The translations under genes and the position numbers were made by a program. The notes beneath the pieces are model-generated. The model worked only from the letters and a program-made list of their open reading frames with translations. It was not told the DNA's origin and ran no database searches. A stretch of DNA of 64,000 bases from the NCBI GenBank assembly GCA_029975165.1, contig JARKPR010000067.1:1-64000 (forward strand). Reading direction: 5' to 3'. Positions 17,988 through 26,948 of the stretch are shown here, piece after piece; the stretch's first letter is position 1; every line of letters starts with the position of its first letter. Source of the DNA: Selenomonadales bacterium (GTDB lineage Bacteria > Bacillota > Negativicutes > Sporomusales > UBA7701).

Positions 17988-18061
17988 TACATTTGCCTCC
18001 CTCATACGCATCATACTCGGTCATTTTTCCCGCTTTCCGGGGAAGGTATGCTAAGCATGAG

Positions 18062-18091
18062 AAAGGGAGCGCCGGCAAAGGCGCTCCCTTT
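18062..18091. terminator. Terminator after the universal stress gene
   Basis: AAAGGGAGCGCC and GGCGCTCCCTTT enclose a 6-base loop. It lies downstream of the minus-strand UspA gene and upstream of the activase, so it separates the two units. Confidence 0.8.
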
Positions 18092-18153
18092 ATGCAACCG
18101 CTGGCTTGTGCGCAGACCGCTGATGACCCCCATAAGCGGCCTGCCCTTATAGC

Positions 18154-18636
18154 TTAGGGAAGCTCGGCTGCCTGCCCGGCAGCTTCTTCCGGCTTCTCCT
18201 TGCGGGGCACGATCATGACCGGGACGGTGGTCTCCTGCAGCACGCCGTAGCTGGTGCTGCCGAGAAAGGCGCCGACGACGGGGTTGAGGCCGCGCGAACC
18301 CATGACGATGAGGCCGGCCCCCTCCTTCCCTTCTTTGGCCGCCTCTTGAAGAATGATGTCCTTAGGATAGCCGATCCGCATGCGGACGTCGAAAGGCACG
18401 CCGCTGTCCTTGAGGGTCTTGATCGCCGGGGCCGCCGCTTCGCGGCAGAGCTGCAGCTGATATTCATGAATGTCTTGCGGGTCGAAGAAAATTTTTGTAT
18501 GGGCGGTTTGGAACGAGGGCTGAACGTTGAGCAAAATAACCTTGCCGTCCAGAGCCCTGGCGAGGGATATGGCCTGCTGTAGGGCTTCGCCGGCATTGGG
18601 GGACCCGTCGAAGGGGACGAGGATGTTCTTCTTCAT
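18154..18636 (-). CDS. Universal stress protein (UspA family)
   Basis: 160 residues of one Usp domain: ILVPFDGSPNAGEALQ at the N-terminus and the ATP-binding pattern GSRG-x9-GS in GSRGLNPVVGAFLGS near the end, so it is an ATP-binding type. Cytoplasmic. The function is stress-related and otherwise undefined. The ATG at 18636 has AGGAGG 7 bases upstream. The ATG two codons earlier lies too close to that site. Monocistronic. The 177 bp to the next gene hold no clear feature besides an AT-rich patch. Confidence 0.92.
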   Translation of the reverse strand: MKKNILVPFDGSPNAGEALQQAISLARALDGKVILLNVQPSFQTAHTKIFFDPQDIHEYQLQLCREAAAPAIKTLKDSGVPFDVRMRIGYPKDIILQEAAKEGKEGAGLIVMGSRGLNPVVGAFLGSTSYGVLQETTVPVMIVPRKEKPEEAAGQAAELP

Positions 18637-18813
18637 GGTCATGCCTCCTGTCGTCTGCCTGCTGCTTCTATTCCCCGGCGGCCACCGTTTTTCCTGTCGC
18701 CGCCGGCAGGTCCGCCAATTATCTCCGCGCCACCGTCGCCAATACCTCCATGTATATTGAAGATAGCCGGCTATGCATAATAGCATCAGGAGCCGGCGAA
18801 GGAGGAAATGAAT

Positions 18814-18963
18814 ATGCTGCGGTTTCTGTTCGGCGTCGCCGTTGGCGTGGCGCTCACGACAATAGCCCGTCATGCTTACCGGGAACGGGAAAAACAGCGC
18901 CTTGTCGACGAGATCGCCAAACTGCACGCGGTAAATAGTTCCCGCGACCGGGACAGCGTCTAG
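18814..18963 (+). CDS. 49-residue single-pass membrane protein
   Basis: ATG at 18814 with GGAGGA 7 bases upstream, ending in TAG at 18961-18963. Residues 1-18 (MLRFLFGVAVGVALTTIA) form a hydrophobic segment, followed by a charged helix rich in Arg, Glu and Lys that ends RDRDSV. An ATG two codons earlier is too close to the ribosome site. It lies 24 bp ahead of the CBO0543-type membrane protein and is probably co-transcribed with it. The layout resembles YtxH-like small proteins, but I do not assign a family. Confidence 0.65.
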   Translation: MLRFLFGVAVGVALTTIARHAYREREKQRLVDEIAKLHAVNSSRDRDSV

Positions 18964-18987
18964 TGGTTTCACGGCGGAGGAGGTGCA

Positions 18988-19548
18988 ATGGCCAAAAATC
19001 TGTCTCCAGATGACAAGCTGATGATCGAACTGCAAGAAAAAATGACCCGCCTGGATATCCAATCCTGGCTGGAGCATGATTTCCTAAGCACCGAATGGTG
19101 GATTCAACTGGTGATGTTTGTCATCCCCTGGCTGGTCTTCGTGCGGCTGGCGAAACGGGAACAGTTGCCGGAGCTCGTGCTATACGGTTCATGGGTGATG
19201 ATCCTGGCCGAGGCGCTCGATCACATCGGCTACGAACTGGGCTACTGGTTTTATCCGACGGAGATCGCGCCGCTCTTCCCGCGGTTCGAGGAGGTGAACC
19301 TTTCCGCCCTGCCGGTGATTTATATGCTCGTTTATCAATATTTTCCGTCCTGGAAGCGGTTTACGATCGCGATTACCGTCACCGCCGTGATATTTACGCT
19401 GGCGGCCGAGCCGGCCCTTATCCATCTGGGTCTGTACACGCCCCTTACCTGGAAGCCGTATTACGGCTTGCCCATTTATATCGCCATCGGCCTCGCGCTC
19501 AAATGGCTGGTCGAAAAAACCTTTCGCCTCGCCGGCCGGAAAACGTGA
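18988..19548 (+). CDS. CBO0543-type multi-pass membrane protein
   Basis: 186 residues with five or so hydrophobic segments, for instance around residues 36-53, 64-79, 107-118, 124-141 and 157-170. It resembles the uncharacterised CBO0543 family of spore-forming Firmicutes, recognised by the W-rich segment after the first helix (FLSTEWWIQL) and the YELGYWFYPTE stretch. No catalytic motif is visible and the role is unknown. The start has a GGAGGAGG site. Likely an operon with the 49-residue protein. Confidence 0.75.
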   Translation: MAKNLSPDDKLMIELQEKMTRLDIQSWLEHDFLSTEWWIQLVMFVIPWLVFVRLAKREQLPELVLYGSWVMILAEALDHIGYELGYWFYPTEIAPLFPRFEEVNLSALPVIYMLVYQYFPSWKRFTIAITVTAVIFTLAAEPALIHLGLYTPLTWKPYYGLPIYIAIGLALKWLVEKTFRLAGRKT

Positions 19549-19609
19549 GCCGGCGAAAATAGGCAGGGACAGGCGGACAACCGCCTGCCTCCTCGCGTCA
19601 CTGCCGCAA

Positions 19610-20491
19610 ATGTTGTTGTTATTCTTCTCCGGCCGTTTTTCCCTCCGGGGCTTGCGCGGAAAGGGGTGCGTCATTATTCGCTGGTTATTTGTTCTTCCCT
19701 TGCTGGCGGCCCTATTCCTGGCCGCCTGTTCGCCGGCGCCGCCGGCACCCAAATCCGTCCCCGGACCCCAGGCCGCGGATACCCCGGCCGACCCCGGCGC
19801 AGGCATCCGCTTCGGCGTCGAGTGGTTCGACGGCCAGGCCGGGGTGTTCGCCAAGAAACTGGGGAGCAGGCAGACCATCGCCGTGAACGCGGACAGCGTG
19901 TTCCCGACCGCCTCCACCCACAAGCTGGTCGTGGCCCTGGCGGTGTACCGCTACTTATACCCCGAAGCCGCGCCGGCGCAGCGGCACGAATACGACAAGG
20001 CCATCAAAGCCATGATGGTCACGAGCGACAATCCGGCTTTTTACCGCCTCGTCGACGAGATCGCCGCCCGCAAGCCCGACGCCCTGACGAAGGTCCTCGC
20101 CGACCTGCGCCTCACCCACACCAGGATTCACAGCGGCGAGGCCTTTCGCCGCTACGGCTACCACAGCGTGACGACCCCTCGGGAAATGGCGGCGGTGTTT
20201 GAGGCCATTTACGACGAAGCTTACCTGGGCAAGGAGATGTCCGCCATCCTCAAGGAAGAGCTGGCCAACACCATTTTCCACGAGGAAATTCCCCGCTTCA
20301 TGCACAAGAGCAAGGTACTGCACAAGGTCGGCCAGCTCCCCGGCCTGCTTTGCGATGTCGGCATCGTCGACGACGGCCGCGACCGGATACTGATCAGCAT
20401 CTTCGCCGCCACCCGCCGGGCCGACCCCTATGCCAGCAATTTCATCGCCCATACTTCTGGGGACGTCTACAACGCCCTGCGGACGAAATAA
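19610..20491 (+). CDS. Lipoprotein with class A beta-lactamase fold (serine hydrolase)
   Basis: 293 residues from the ATG used here. A hydrophobic signal ends in the lipobox LAAC with Cys40, so the protein is probably lipid-anchored outside the membrane. Penicillin-recognising motifs are STHK (Ser102, Lys105), SDN in SDNPAF, and KVG in place of KTG. It may be a beta-lactamase or a cell-wall or peptide hydrolase; resistance is not shown. The start is uncertain because no good ribosome site precedes 19610, and a start nearer residue 23 would give a more normal signal peptide. Confidence 0.8.
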   Translation: MLLLFFSGRFSLRGLRGKGCVIIRWLFVLPLLAALFLAACSPAPPAPKSVPGPQAADTPADPGAGIRFGVEWFDGQAGVFAKKLGSRQTIAVNADSVFPTASTHKLVVALAVYRYLYPEAAPAQRHEYDKAIKAMMVTSDNPAFYRLVDEIAARKPDALTKVLADLRLTHTRIHSGEAFRRYGYHSVTTPREMAAVFEAIYDEAYLGKEMSAILKEELANTIFHEEIPRFMHKSKVLHKVGQLPGLLCDVGIVDDGRDRILISIFAATRRADPYASNFIAHTSGDVYNALRTK

Positions 20492-20505
20492 GGCCGCCGG
20501 TATCA

Positions 20506-21375
20506 CTACCGGTTTTCGTACATCGAGGCCGCCACCTGGGTCAGGTCGCTGGCGAGGGTGGCCAGCGCCTGGCTGGCCTTGGCCATCTCCTGCACGGAAT
20601 TGGCCTGGTCGTTGATGTTGCCGTCAATGGTGCGGCACTTTTCCGTCAGAGCGTCGACCGACGCGCGGATGGTGGTGAGGGCTTTGGTGATTTCCTTGAC
20701 CGACTGGGAGCTGGCGGTAGCCAGCTTGCGGACCTCCTCGGCCACGACGCCGAAGCCTCGCCCCATTTCGCCGACCCTGGCCGCCTCGATGGCGGCGTTG
20801 AGCCCCAGCAGGTTGGTCTGATCGGCGATGTTTTTGATGAAGGCGACGATGTCGTCCGTCTGTTGCGCGGCGACCGCGAGGCCCTGGCCCAGTTTGCCGA
20901 GATCGCTGCTGGCGACCGCTACCGTCTGCGCGCCGGCGGCCAGTTCCTCCATGCCGGCGGTGAGCTCTTCGGCCGACGAGGCCAGATCGCCGGCCGCCGC
21001 CTGCACCCGTTCCTGCTTGTCGATGGTCTGGGTGGTGGTGACGCAGCCGACAACCCTGTCGCCGTCCTTGATGGGCACGGCGCAGGCGGCATAGGGAACG
21101 CCATAGGCCGACTGCTCCCGCGTGATGATCTCGGCGACGCTCTGGCCCGTTTGCAGGCACTTCTTGCTAATTTTGCCCCTGACCGGGTCGCCGGCCTTGT
21201 TGCCGAGATCGAGCGAATCGGCCGGGACATAGGCTATGTAGGCCCCGTCCTTGATGACCGACACGCCGACATCGCCGGCGACGGCGTCGTTGAGGTACGG
21301 AGCGACCACGGCGAACATCTCGAGGATTTCCGCCGCCGAGCGCTGCTTGTTTGTCCCGTTTGGCTCTTCGGCCAT
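20506..21375 (-). CDS. Soluble methyl-accepting chemotaxis protein
   Basis: 289 residues without transmembrane segments. Residues 1-120 form a sensory domain with [20 protein letters not shown] and [15 protein letters not shown], resembling a single Cache- or GAF-like module. The rest is a short MCP signalling domain with the hairpin tip [19 protein letters not shown] and [15 protein letters not shown], which contacts CheA and CheW. Lacking a membrane anchor, it should sense a cytoplasmic signal. The start at 21375 has AAAGGAG upstream. It stands between two lipoprotein hydrolase genes on the other strand. Confidence 0.88.
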   Translation of the reverse strand: MAEEPNGTNKQRSAAEILEMFAVVAPYLNDAVAGDVGVSVIKDGAYIAYVPADSLDLGNKAGDPVRGKISKKCLQTGQSVAEIITREQSAYGVPYAACAVPIKDGDRVVGCVTTTQTIDKQERVQAAAGDLASSAEELTAGMEELAAGAQTVAVASSDLGKLGQGLAVAAQQTDDIVAFIKNIADQTNLLGLNAAIEAARVGEMGRGFGVVAEEVRKLATASSQSVKEITKALTTIRASVDALTEKCRTIDGNINDQANSVQEMAKASQALATLASDLTQVAASMYENR

Positions 21376-21580
21376 TACAACATCTCTCCTTTTATCCGTC
21401 AAGGCAATCCGTCCGCTACGGCCCGTGGCCGGCGGCGGCGGTGTGAATTGCCTTATTTTTCTACGTGGCGTCGGGCGATTCCTGCATAATGTTATCGCTG
21501 CCCCGGCAGGGCTTGGCGGGGACGACGGCGAAATTCTCCGGCAATTGCCGTTGATGCCTGTGCCGGGGAGGTAACCGCCC

Positions 21581-23356
21581 ATGCGCCGCCGGGTCCTTAT
21601 CATCCTCGCCGCCCTCCTGATTCCTCTGGCTGGCTGCCTGCCGGCCGCCGCGCCGCCCGCTTTCGCGCCCGGCGACTGGCAGGCGTTCGATCAATATGCC
21701 GCGGACCTGATCGGGCGGGAGATGGCGCGGTACAATCTCGTCGGCGTCAGCGCCGCCGTGGTCGACGGCGAACGGATCGTGTGGACGAAGGGCTTCGGGT
21801 ACGCGGACGCCGCCGGCGGCGTGCCGGCCACGCCTGATACGGTTTACAGCACCGGGTCGGTGGCCAAGCTGCTCAACGCCGTGGCCGTCCTCCGGCTCTG
21901 CGACCGGGGCGCAATCGCTCTCGACCGCCCGGTGAGCGATTACCTGGCTGATTTCTCCGTGCGGACGCGCTGGCCCGCGTTGCCGCCGGTGACGCTCCGC
22001 CATCTGCTCACCCACCATTCCGGGCTGCCCGGCGACCTGGTGGACGACATGTGGGGCGAAGACCCGCCGTACTTCACGGCGATCGTCGCCCGGCTGCGGG
22101 ACGAGTACGCCGCTTATCCCCCCGGCTATATGTACGCTTATTCCAACGTGGGCTCCTGCCTGGCCGGGGCCGTCGTCGAGCGGGTGGCCGGCGAGAGCTA
22201 CGCCGCTTTTATGGAGCGCGAAGTGCTGCGGCCGCTGGGAATGGGCCGGTCGGCCTTCGCCCGGCGGCCGCAGACGGTCGCCGGCCTGGCGAAGGGCTAT
22301 GACCGGGAAGGGCGGGAGCAAAAAGAAGTGGCTATCCGCGATATGCCTGCCGGCGGCCTGTACGCGAGCGCCGTCGACCTGGGCCGGTTCCTGGCGATGC
22401 TGTTCACCGACGGCCGCAGCGGCGGGCGGCAAATTCTTTCGCCGGCTTCGGCCGCGGAGATGCTGCGCGCGCAGCCGTCCACGCCGCTCGACGGCACCTT
22501 TCGCATCGGCCTGGAGTTCTTTCTCGACTACCCCGAGTTCGCCTACGCCGGGCGAGTGGCCGGCCACGGCGGCGAGACGTACCTCTTCCGCAGCCATGTC
22601 TTGGCGGCTGTCGACCATAAGGTGGGGGTGGTCGTGCTGACCAACTCGGCCGGCGCCCGTTCGCGGGCGGTGGCGGTGGAGTTGCTGAAGGCGGCCGTCG
22701 CGGTGAAGACCGGACTGGTTCCCCCGGCTGCAGCGCCGCAGCCGGCGTATTCGCTGCCCGGGGTGCCCGCCGGCGACCCGGCCGGGTACTACGGCACGGC
22801 GGCGGGACTGGCGAGCGTGACGGCTGGCGACCGGCCGGAGCTGGCGGTGCTGGGCCGGCGTGTCCGCCTGACACCGGGCGCGGACGGCTGGTATGAGCCC
22901 GAGCTGCTGCTGGGCGGCGTTGTCCCGGTGCCTGTTTCCCTGTTCAAGGACCTGTCCGTGGCTTTCCGGACTGTGGACGGCGATGACGTCGTATTCCTGC
23001 GCGACGGGGCGAAGGTATCGGCGGTGGGCAGGCGCGCCGCCCCCGCCCCCATCCCCGCCCGCTGGCTGCGGCATATCGGCGACTACGAGCTGCTGGGCGC
23101 CGAAAACAGCCAGCTCAAACTCGACAGATTCCGCATCGCCCTCCAGGAAGACTTCCTGGTGGCCGAGCTGGCCTCCGCAGGGGAGAGCGGCCGCTTCCTT
23201 CTCCGGCCGGTGGCCGACGGCGAGGCGGTGCTGTACGGCCTCGGCCGGCGGATGATGGAGACGATGACCGCGGCCGGCGGTCCCGGTGAAGAGCGGCTGC
23301 TGTTCGCCGGCCTGGTCTTCCGCAAGCTCCAGCCGGAGGAATACGAATCTTTTTAG
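21581..23356 (+). CDS. Lipoprotein serine hydrolase of the class C beta-lactamase family
   Basis: 591 residues. Signal peptide with lipobox LAGC (Cys19). A beta-lactamase/D-alanyl-D-alanine peptidase domain follows with SVAK (Ser93, Lys96), YSN in YAYSNVG, and a HGG motif (GHGGETYLF) in place of KTG. The last 200 residues form a beta-rich accessory domain common in esterase or aminopeptidase-type members. It acts outside the membrane on an amide or ester substrate I cannot name. Monocistronic with a strong terminator. The upstream gap of about 200 bp to the chemoreceptor start shows no clear element. Confidence 0.85.
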   Translation: MRRRVLIILAALLIPLAGCLPAAAPPAFAPGDWQAFDQYAADLIGREMARYNLVGVSAAVVDGERIVWTKGFGYADAAGGVPATPDTVYSTGSVAKLLNAVAVLRLCDRGAIALDRPVSDYLADFSVRTRWPALPPVTLRHLLTHHSGLPGDLVDDMWGEDPPYFTAIVARLRDEYAAYPPGYMYAYSNVGSCLAGAVVERVAGESYAAFMEREVLRPLGMGRSAFARRPQTVAGLAKGYDREGREQKEVAIRDMPAGGLYASAVDLGRFLAMLFTDGRSGGRQILSPASAAEMLRAQPSTPLDGTFRIGLEFFLDYPEFAYAGRVAGHGGETYLFRSHVLAAVDHKVGVVVLTNSAGARSRAVAVELLKAAVAVKTGLVPPAAAPQPAYSLPGVPAGDPAGYYGTAAGLASVTAGDRPELAVLGRRVRLTPGADGWYEPELLLGGVVPVPVSLFKDLSVAFRTVDGDDVVFLRDGAKVSAVGRRAAPAPIPARWLRHIGDYELLGAENSQLKLDRFRIALQEDFLVAELASAGESGRFLLRPVADGEAVLYGLGRRMMETMTAAGGPGEERLLFAGLVFRKLQPEEYESF

Positions 23357-23358
23357 GT

Positions 23359-23391
23359 AAAAAAAGAAGGCGACGAAAGCGCCTTCTTTTT
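23359..23391. terminator. Bidirectional rho-independent terminator
   Basis: A-rich GAAGGCG and CGCCTTC enclose a loop of about 7 bases, with A7 on the left and T5 on the right. It serves the serine hydrolase (+) and the malic enzyme (-). Confidence 0.9.
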
Positions 23392-23409
23392 CCTTGGTTT
23401 TTTTGTCCC

Positions 23410-24639
23410 CTATTTCCCTACCTTAATTCTCGCGGCGGCCTTGGCGCGCACCTCTTCCGGGTCCACCTTTATCCGCGCCACGCCGGTCTCGATGGCCGTC
23501 TTGGCCACCGCCGCCGCCACCGCCGGCCCCACCCGCGGGTCGAAAGCGTCGACGAGCACGAAGTCCTGCCTGAGATCCTTCTCCGGCAGCAGGTCGGCGA
23601 TGGCGTACGCCGCCGCCAGCTTCATGTCCTCGTTGATCTGCCGCGCCCTCACGTCCAGGGCGCCGCGGAAGATGCCGGGGAAAACGGTGACGTTGTTGAC
23701 CTGGTTGGGCGCGTCCGAGCGGCCTGTGCCGGCCACCTTGGCCCCCCAGGCGATGGCGTCGGCGTAGGTGCATTCCGGCACCGGGTTGGCCATGGCGAAA
23801 ACGATGGCGTCTTGGGCCATGCTGCCGATGATGTCCTGGGTGAACAGACCGGGCCCGGAGACGCCCAGAAGCACGTCGGCCCCTTTGGCCAGGTCGGCCA
23901 GGCCGCCCTGCTGCTTGTCTTTGTTGGTGGTTTTGGCGATGAGCTCCTTCATGCGGTCGAGGCCGCCGCGACCTTCGTACAGGGCGCCTTTGGTGTCGAG
24001 GAGCACGACGTTCTGGGCCCCGGCGTAGACCAAAAGGCGGGCGATGGCCGTGCCGGCCGCGCCGGCGCCGTTGATGATTATCCGCGCTGTTTTCAGCTCT
24101 TTCTTGACGAACCGCAGAGCGCCGATGAGGGCCGAGAGGGCGGCGATGGCCGTGCCGTGCTGGTCGTCGTGGAAAACGGGGATGTCGAGCTCTTGCTTCA
24201 AGGCGTCTTCGATGTCGTAGCATTTCGGCGAGGAGATGTCTTCGAGGTTGATGCCGGCGAAAGAGGGCTGGAGGAGCTTGACGGTTTCGATTATCTTCGC
24301 CGGGTCTTTGGTGTCGAGGCAGATGGGGACGGCGTCGACGTCGCCGAAGACTTTGAAGAGGACGGATTTGCCTTCCATGACCGGCAGGCCGGCCGTGGCG
24401 CCGATGTCGCCGAGGCCGAGGACGCGCGTGCCGTCGGTGACGACCGCGACCATGTTGCCGCGGCAGGACAGCTCGAACGACAGGTCGGGATTGAGCTTGA
24501 TGTCCTTGCACGGTTCGGCCACGCCGGGCGTGTAGAGGATGGCCAGGTCCTGCCTGTTTTTCAGGGGCGCTTTCGGCGTCACCGCCAGGATGCCTTGTTT
24601 TTCCTTCCTGATTTTGAGCGCTTCTTCCCGGATGTTCAT
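23410..24639 (-). CDS. NAD(P)-dependent malic enzyme (decarboxylating)
   Basis: Converts malate to pyruvate and CO2. 409 residues, the short bacterial form without a phosphotransacetylase domain. Motifs are LYTPGVAEPC, GDIGATAGLPVMEGK, VFGDVDAVPICLDTKDP, HDDQHGTAIA with the metal/substrate residues, and the nucleotide fold NGAGAAGTAIARLL, then AMANPVPE. It lies 38 bp after the SLC13 carrier, itself downstream of CitB/CitA, so the set reads as a regulated dicarboxylate uptake and breakdown route. Cofactor preference cannot be told. Confidence 0.95.
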   Translation of the reverse strand: MNIREEALKIRKEKQGILAVTPKAPLKNRQDLAILYTPGVAEPCKDIKLNPDLSFELSCRGNMVAVVTDGTRVLGLGDIGATAGLPVMEGKSVLFKVFGDVDAVPICLDTKDPAKIIETVKLLQPSFAGINLEDISSPKCYDIEDALKQELDIPVFHDDQHGTAIAALSALIGALRFVKKELKTARIIINGAGAAGTAIARLLVYAGAQNVVLLDTKGALYEGRGGLDRMKELIAKTTNKDKQQGGLADLAKGADVLLGVSGPGLFTQDIIGSMAQDAIVFAMANPVPECTYADAIAWGAKVAGTGRSDAPNQVNNVTVFPGIFRGALDVRARQINEDMKLAAAYAIADLLPEKDLRQDFVLVDAFDPRVGPAVAAAVAKTAIETGVARIKVDPEEVRAKAAARIKVGK

Positions 24640-24677
24640 TTTCTCTTTCCCCCTTCTTTTTCTCTAGCTGCCGAGGT

Positions 24678-26102
24678 CTACCACAACCCGAGGATTTTCC
24701 ACCACAGGGAACCGAGGCCGATCCAGATCACGAGGTTGACGACCGAGATGACGAAGCCCAGCCGCCACCAAGTGCCCTGGTCCATGAAGCCGGCGTTGAA
24801 GAAGATAGGCGACGGGCCGCCGGCGTAATGGGTGAGCGACATGCACAGGTTGGACAGGAAGCCGAAAGCGAGGGCGGCGAGCATTACGGGGGCGCCGGCC
24901 GCGACGGCCACGGCGGTGAAGGCGGCGTACATGGCCGTGATGTGGGCGGTGAGGCTGGCGAAGGCATAGTGGGCGTACATGTAGACGACGAGAAGGACGC
25001 CGAGGGCCGGTACCCAGGAAACGCCGCAGATGCCGGCGCCGACGGTCTTGGCGAACCAGGGGATGAAGCCGAGCTTGGCGAGGAAGCCGGCCAGACCGAC
25101 GATAGTGCCCATCCAGACGAGGGTGTCCCAGGCGCCTTTTTCGGCCAGGACGTCCTGCCATTCGAGGACGCGGGTGACAAGCATGATCGACACGGCGAGC
25201 AGGGCGACGACGGCGGCGTCGATGACCGGAACCCAGGGAAAAGCTCTCGCGAGGCCGGCCGCGACCCACAGGGCCAGGGCGAGGACGAACGCGGCGGCGA
25301 CGATCTTCTCGGCGGCCGTCGGCGGCCCCATCTTCGCCAACTCCTGCCTGGCGATATCCTTGGCCTGGGGCGTCTTTTTGATTTCCGGCGGATAGATGAG
25401 GTACAGGACGTAAGGGACGACGGCGAGCGAGACGAGCCCCGGCACGATGGCGGCCGCGGCCCAGCCCAGCCAGGTGATGTTGATGTTGAGCGTTTTCCGC
25501 GCCAGTTCGACGATGAGGGGATTGCCGGCCATGGCGGTCATGAACATCGCCGAAGTCACGACATTGCCCTGATACACGGTCTGCATGATGTAAGCGCCGA
25601 AGCGGCGCGGGTTGTCGCCGGGCTCGGAGCCGAAGGCGCTGCTGAGGCTGCGGGCGACGGGGAAAAGGATGCCGCCGGCGCGGGCGGTGTTGGACGGGGT
25701 GGCCATGCTGATGACGAGGTCGCTAGCCACCAGGGAGTAGCCGAGCGACAGGGTGCTGCCGCCGAAGAGGCTCATGAATTTGTAGGCGATACGGCGGCCG
25801 AGGCCGGATTTTATGAAGCCGCGGGCGAAGAGGAAAGCGGCGACGATCAGCCAGATGGTGCCGTTGGCGAAGCCGCTGAGGATCTCGCCCGCCTTGAGGA
25901 CGCCGGCCAGGGCGGTGAAGGTTAGGCTGACGAGGGCGATCGCGCCCATGGGCAGCGGCTGGAGGATAAAGCCGAGGATGGTGGCCGTGAAGATGGCGAA
26001 GAGGTGCCAGGCCTGCGGCTTGACGCCGGCCGGCACGGGCGCGAGCCAGATGGCCGCGCCGACGGCGACCGTAACCAGGGCCCGCGTGAGGTTCTTGTGC
26101 AT
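24678..26102 (-). CDS. SLC13/DASS family dicarboxylate or citrate carrier
   Basis: 474 residues with about 12 hydrophobic helices. The divalent anion/sodium symporter signature SNT appears in MATPSNTARAGG, in the first re-entrant hairpin. It is closest in feel to 2-oxoglutarate/malate translocators. It imports a C4 or C6 acid, most simply malate given the malic enzyme 38 bp downstream. The start has AGGAGG. Transcribed after the CitA/CitB genes, with a 141-bp gap that holds a possible regulator site. Confidence 0.88.
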   Translation of the reverse strand: MHKNLTRALVTVAVGAAIWLAPVPAGVKPQAWHLFAIFTATILGFILQPLPMGAIALVSLTFTALAGVLKAGEILSGFANGTIWLIVAAFLFARGFIKSGLGRRIAYKFMSLFGGSTLSLGYSLVASDLVISMATPSNTARAGGILFPVARSLSSAFGSEPGDNPRRFGAYIMQTVYQGNVVTSAMFMTAMAGNPLIVELARKTLNINITWLGWAAAAIVPGLVSLAVVPYVLYLIYPPEIKKTPQAKDIARQELAKMGPPTAAEKIVAAAFVLALALWVAAGLARAFPWVPVIDAAVVALLAVSIMLVTRVLEWQDVLAEKGAWDTLVWMGTIVGLAGFLAKLGFIPWFAKTVGAGICGVSWVPALGVLLVVYMYAHYAFASLTAHITAMYAAFTAVAVAAGAPVMLAALAFGFLSNLCMSLTHYAGGPSPIFFNAGFMDQGTWWRLGFVISVVNLVIWIGLGSLWWKILGLW

Positions 26103-26211
26103 ACGCCCTCCTGTTCTGACAGGCGAAGAAAGCCCGGCGTATTGTCCTAATAATAGCTTTCCGCAGGTGTCCTGACTATATTTGGTTACTTTGTTGTCAT
26201 TTATGAAACTA

Positions 26212-26233
26212 AATCAATAATTTTGTAATCAAT
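26212..26233. promoter_or_regulatory. Possible CitB-type binding repeats upstream of the SLC13 gene
   Basis: Two direct copies of AATCAAT (ATTGATT on -) at 26212-26218 and 26227-26233 lie 15 bp apart in an AT-rich stretch of an otherwise GC-rich gap. DNA sites of CitB/DcuR-type regulators are AT-rich, so this is a reasonable candidate only. Confidence 0.35.
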
Positions 26234-26243
26234 GTAAGCGGCG

Positions 26244-26948
26244 CTAGCGGTATTTCTCGATCAGGTCCTGGTCGGGGTTGGGGCAGCGGTACTTATAGAT
26301 GGGGCGGCCGACGGCGCCGTAAACCGTCTCGACGTCGAGCAGCCCCTGCCTGGCGAGGAAATACAGATACTTGCGCGTCGAGACCCGCGATATGCCTGTC
26401 ATCCGGGCCAGGTCCTCGGTTGAGAACGCGGCCGCGCCGACGGCGGCGATCTTCGCCCAGATGCGGCGAAGGGTGTTGCGGTCGATGCCCTTGGGCATAT
26501 CGGCCTGGGCCGGCAGGTCCTTGCGGAGGACGCGGCGGTCGAGGTCGGCCTGGGTAAGGACGGCGTTCTGGCGCATGAGCCGCACCCGGTCGCGGTAGGC
26601 GGCGAGCGAGGCGTTGAGGCGCTCGAACTCGAACGGCTTGATGAGGTAATCGACCGCCCCGTACTGGAGGGCGTCCCTGATGCTGTCGCGGTCGGCGGCG
26701 GCGGTGACGAGGAGGACGTCGACCCCGCTGCCGGTGCGGCGGATTTCGCGCAGCAGCTCCAGCCCCGTCTTGCCGGGCATGAAAATGTCGAGGAGGACGA
26801 GGTCGACCGCCTGACGGGCGAGCACGGCCAAAGCCTCGTCGCCCGTGGCGGCGGTGGCGACGAGCTGGAACCCTTCGACCCGGGCGAGGTAGCGCCGATT
26901 GAACTCGGCCACCATGGGATCGTCCTCGACGATGAGCACTTTTATCAT
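26244..26948 (-). CDS. Response regulator of the CitB/DcuR family
   Basis: 234 residues. A receiver domain has the acidic pocket VEDDP, phospho-acceptor Asp in LVLLDIFMPG, the switch Thr/Ala region LLVTAAAD and Lys in YLIKPFEF. The C-terminal half carries the CitB-type helix-turn-helix (STEDLARMTGISRVSTRKYL). It overlaps the kinase gene by 4 bp and should be phosphorylated by it. The probable targets are the SLC13 carrier and malic enzyme immediately downstream. The ATG at 26948 is the conserved start. Confidence 0.93.
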   Translation of the reverse strand: MIKVLIVEDDPMVAEFNRRYLARVEGFQLVATAATGDEALAVLARQAVDLVLLDIFMPGKTGLELLREIRRTGSGVDVLLVTAAADRDSIRDALQYGAVDYLIKPFEFERLNASLAAYRDRVRLMRQNAVLTQADLDRRVLRKDLPAQADMPKGIDRNTLRRIWAKIAAVGAAAFSTEDLARMTGISRVSTRKYLYFLARQGLLDVETVYGAVGRPIYKYRCPNPDQDLIEKYR

